The notes under the pieces are model-generated. The model saw nothing but the letters and a program-made list of their open reading frames with translations, was not told the DNA's origin and ran no database searches. From positions 1 through 35,129 of the forward strand of contig JADHNU010000025.1 of NCBI GenBank assembly GCA_016779325.1: a DNA stretch of 35,129 bases, in the 5' to 3' direction. This DNA is from Pseudomonadales bacterium (GTDB lineage Bacteria > Pseudomonadota > Gammaproteobacteria > Pseudomonadales > Azotimanducaceae). This document shows, one piece after another, positions 31,478 to 35,129 of this stretch (position 1 is the stretch's first letter; the number at the start of each line of letters is the position of its first letter). A program made the translations under genes and the position numbers.

Positions 31478-32713
31478 CTAGAGCATATCGCCGCCGCAGG
31501 CCCCGGCGGTGGTGCCCGTGGCTTTGAAGGCCTTGATCACGTTCCGGCCCGTGGTCCACTTGTGCACCTCGTCCGGCCCATCCACCAGACGCTGGGAACG
31601 GATGTGCGTGTACCAGGCGGCCAAGGGGGTGTCGCGGGAATAGCCAAGGGCGCCGTGGAGCTGGATCGCCGTATCGACCACCTTGTGCACCATGTTGGCC
31701 AGGAACACCTTGGCGATGCCGTTTTCCTGCCGAATATCCATCTTGTTCTCGGCTTTGTAGGCAATGTGCAACAGCATGAGGCGGGCGATGTAGAGCTCGC
31801 TTGCGCACTCCGCCAGCATGAATTGCACGGCTTGGCGCTCGTCGAGGCCCTTGCCAAAGGTGCTCCGCTGGGTGACATGCGCCGTGGCCATATCGAGCGC
31901 GCGCTGGGCCATGGCGACATTGTGCATGCCGTGGCGAAGGCGGCCATAGGCCAAGCGGTGCTGGCCCATGTTAAAGCCGTTCCCCTCGCCGCCGAGGAGG
32001 TTCTCCGCGGGCACCTCGAGGTCCTTAATCTCCACCTCAGCGTGGCCACCACCCAGGATATGGGACAGGGGGCCTTCCAGGGCCATGGTGGGGATATCCC
32101 GCTTGATGTTGTAGCCGGGGTTAGGCAGCTCCACGATAAAGGTCGAGAACTGCTGGTGGCGCGGCGCATCCGGGTCCGTCTTCGCCATCACCACAGCGAT
32201 ATCGGCCACGCTGGCCGCGGAGGAGAACCACTTTTCCCCGTTCAGCACGTAGGTGTCGTTGTCTTTCTTTTCGGCCCGGGTTTGCATGCCCGTGGCATCG
32301 GCGCCGGCGGCCTTTTCCGTCATGGAGTAGCAAATGCGCTTCTCGCCGTTCAAAAGGGGCTTTAAGAACTTTTCCTTCTGATAGGGCGTGCCGTGCTCCA
32401 GGAGCGTCATCATGGTGGCGTCGTCGGGGCCCTGCGTATTCATGGACAGGGCGCCAAGATAGCTTTGCCCAAGCTCCATCTGAACGAGCGCGTTGGCCAG
32501 GGGCCCAAGCCCCATACCGCCGTATTCCTCGGGGATAAAGGGGCACCAGAGCCCTTGCCCCCGGGCCTTCGTGCGCAGCTCCCCGAGCACGGTTTTATAG
32601 TCGTCGCCGTCAAGTAGGCGCTTTTCCGCGGGCATGCACTCGTCTTGCACCCACTGGCGCACCCGCTCCCGCAATACCTTGGCTTCCGCCGGAATCTCAA
32701 AATCAATGGCCAC
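31478..32713 (-). CDS. Acyl-CoA dehydrogenase, ACAD10/11-like
   Basis: A 411-residue FAD acyl-CoA dehydrogenase that would introduce the alpha-beta double bond into an acyl-CoA. Features: CYSMTEKAAGADATG (FAD/substrate region), NGEKWFSSAASVADIAVVMA, RLAYGRLRHGM, HGALGYSRDTPLA, and SQRLVDGPDEVHKW near the end. The DGPDEVH signature is shared with the ACAD10/11 group, in which it replaces the usual YEGT segment bearing the catalytic Glu. The start is GTG 32713, with GGGGAGGA nearby; a longer frame to 32758 was rejected because it runs into the promoter region. Divergent from acnD. Confidence 0.88.
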   Translation of the reverse strand: MAIDFEIPAEAKVLRERVRQWVQDECMPAEKRLLDGDDYKTVLGELRTKARGQGLWCPFIPEEYGGMGLGPLANALVQMELGQSYLGALSMNTQGPDDATMMTLLEHGTPYQKEKFLKPLLNGEKRICYSMTEKAAGADATGMQTRAEKKDNDTYVLNGEKWFSSAASVADIAVVMAKTDPDAPRHQQFSTFIVELPNPGYNIKRDIPTMALEGPLSHILGGGHAEVEIKDLEVPAENLLGGEGNGFNMGQHRLAYGRLRHGMHNVAMAQRALDMATAHVTQRSTFGKGLDERQAVQFMLAECASELYIARLMLLHIAYKAENKMDIRQENGIAKVFLANMVHKVVDTAIQLHGALGYSRDTPLAAWYTHIRSQRLVDGPDEVHKWTTGRNVIKAFKATGTTAGACGGDML

Positions 32714-32829
32714 AGCATCCTCCCCTTCTGTGCGGCATGGGTCGGGCACCCTACGCACCCCCCTCCTCGGAGCCTAGCAGAGGCGCGCAGAGAACTTCAC
32801 CACCCCTGCGAGGCCAAGGGGCAGAGTGC

Positions 32830-32840
32830 TAAACTCCGCG
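32830..32840 (+). promoter_or_regulatory. -10 candidate with CGCG discriminator (acnD)
   Basis: TAAACT (32830-32835), one base, then CGCG (32837-32840), about 31 bases before the acnD ATG. No recognisable -35 was found in the divergent gap. Confidence 0.3.
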
Positions 32841-32871
32841 CTCCCAAGGGCTATAGCAGATCACCACGCTC

Positions 32872-35129
<2,258 letters not shown>

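Overview
The window is G+C-rich, densely coded DNA of Gram-negative type: outer-membrane TonB receptors, lipoproteins, a Tat substrate, c-type cytochromes, and many starts with a good Shine-Dalgarno sequence. The mix of NudE, CysQ, Hsp15/Hsp33, ATP-type PckA, proteobacterial GshA, AcpH, DsbB and AcnD points to a gammaproteobacterium. A marine, aerobic, lipid- and amine-using lineage (Halieaceae or a neighbour) is my inference, not a demonstrated placement. No rRNA, tRNA, CRISPR array, transposase or phage gene was recognised; this reads as ordinary chromosome.

Layout. 1-135: the start of a minus-strand metallo-beta-lactamase-fold hydrolase. 511-6656: two tandem, full-length paralogous TonB-dependent receptors, each with its own AT-rich upstream region, a matching TTGACA-N17-GATTCT promoter candidate, a hairpin-containing leader and a GGCGGCC-stem terminator. 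6757-7731: a hot-dog thioesterase and a Blc-type lipocalin lipoprotein, meeting a convergent sodium:solute symporter (7728-9149). 9253-11973: a kinase-like phosphotransferase divergent from an acyl-CoA ligase. 12034-12864: a GTP cyclohydrolase II-family protein.

12994-17590 is the most interesting block: a Tat-exported flavin amine oxidase, a RidA protein with a Sec signal peptide, an exported di-haem cytochrome c, a cytosolic PRISE-like reductase, then a small soluble cytochrome c and a lipoprotein cytochrome c. I read it as a candidate periplasmic amine dehydrogenation pathway: the flavoenzyme makes an imine, RidA hydrolyses it, and cytochromes carry the electrons to respiration.

17633-22046 holds maintenance genes: a sirtuin preceded by a 36-residue membrane protein, a SlyD-like FKBP isomerase, cysQ-nudE with overlapping ends, and the hslR-hslO heat-shock/redox chaperone pair. 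22240-26102: pckA, gshA and acpH. 26155-27614: quinone oxidoreductase and dsbB with overlapping ends. 27705-30681: a secreted M1-family metallopeptidase and its DUF6702 partner. 30686-32713: an acyl-CoA dehydrogenase of the ACAD10/11 type followed by an SDR on the minus strand, divergent from acnD (2-methylcitrate cycle), which runs off the right edge. The acyl-CoA ligase, acyl-CoA dehydrogenase, SDR, thioesterase and AcnD suggest growth on fatty acids or other acyl compounds that yield propionyl-CoA, with PckA supplying gluconeogenesis.
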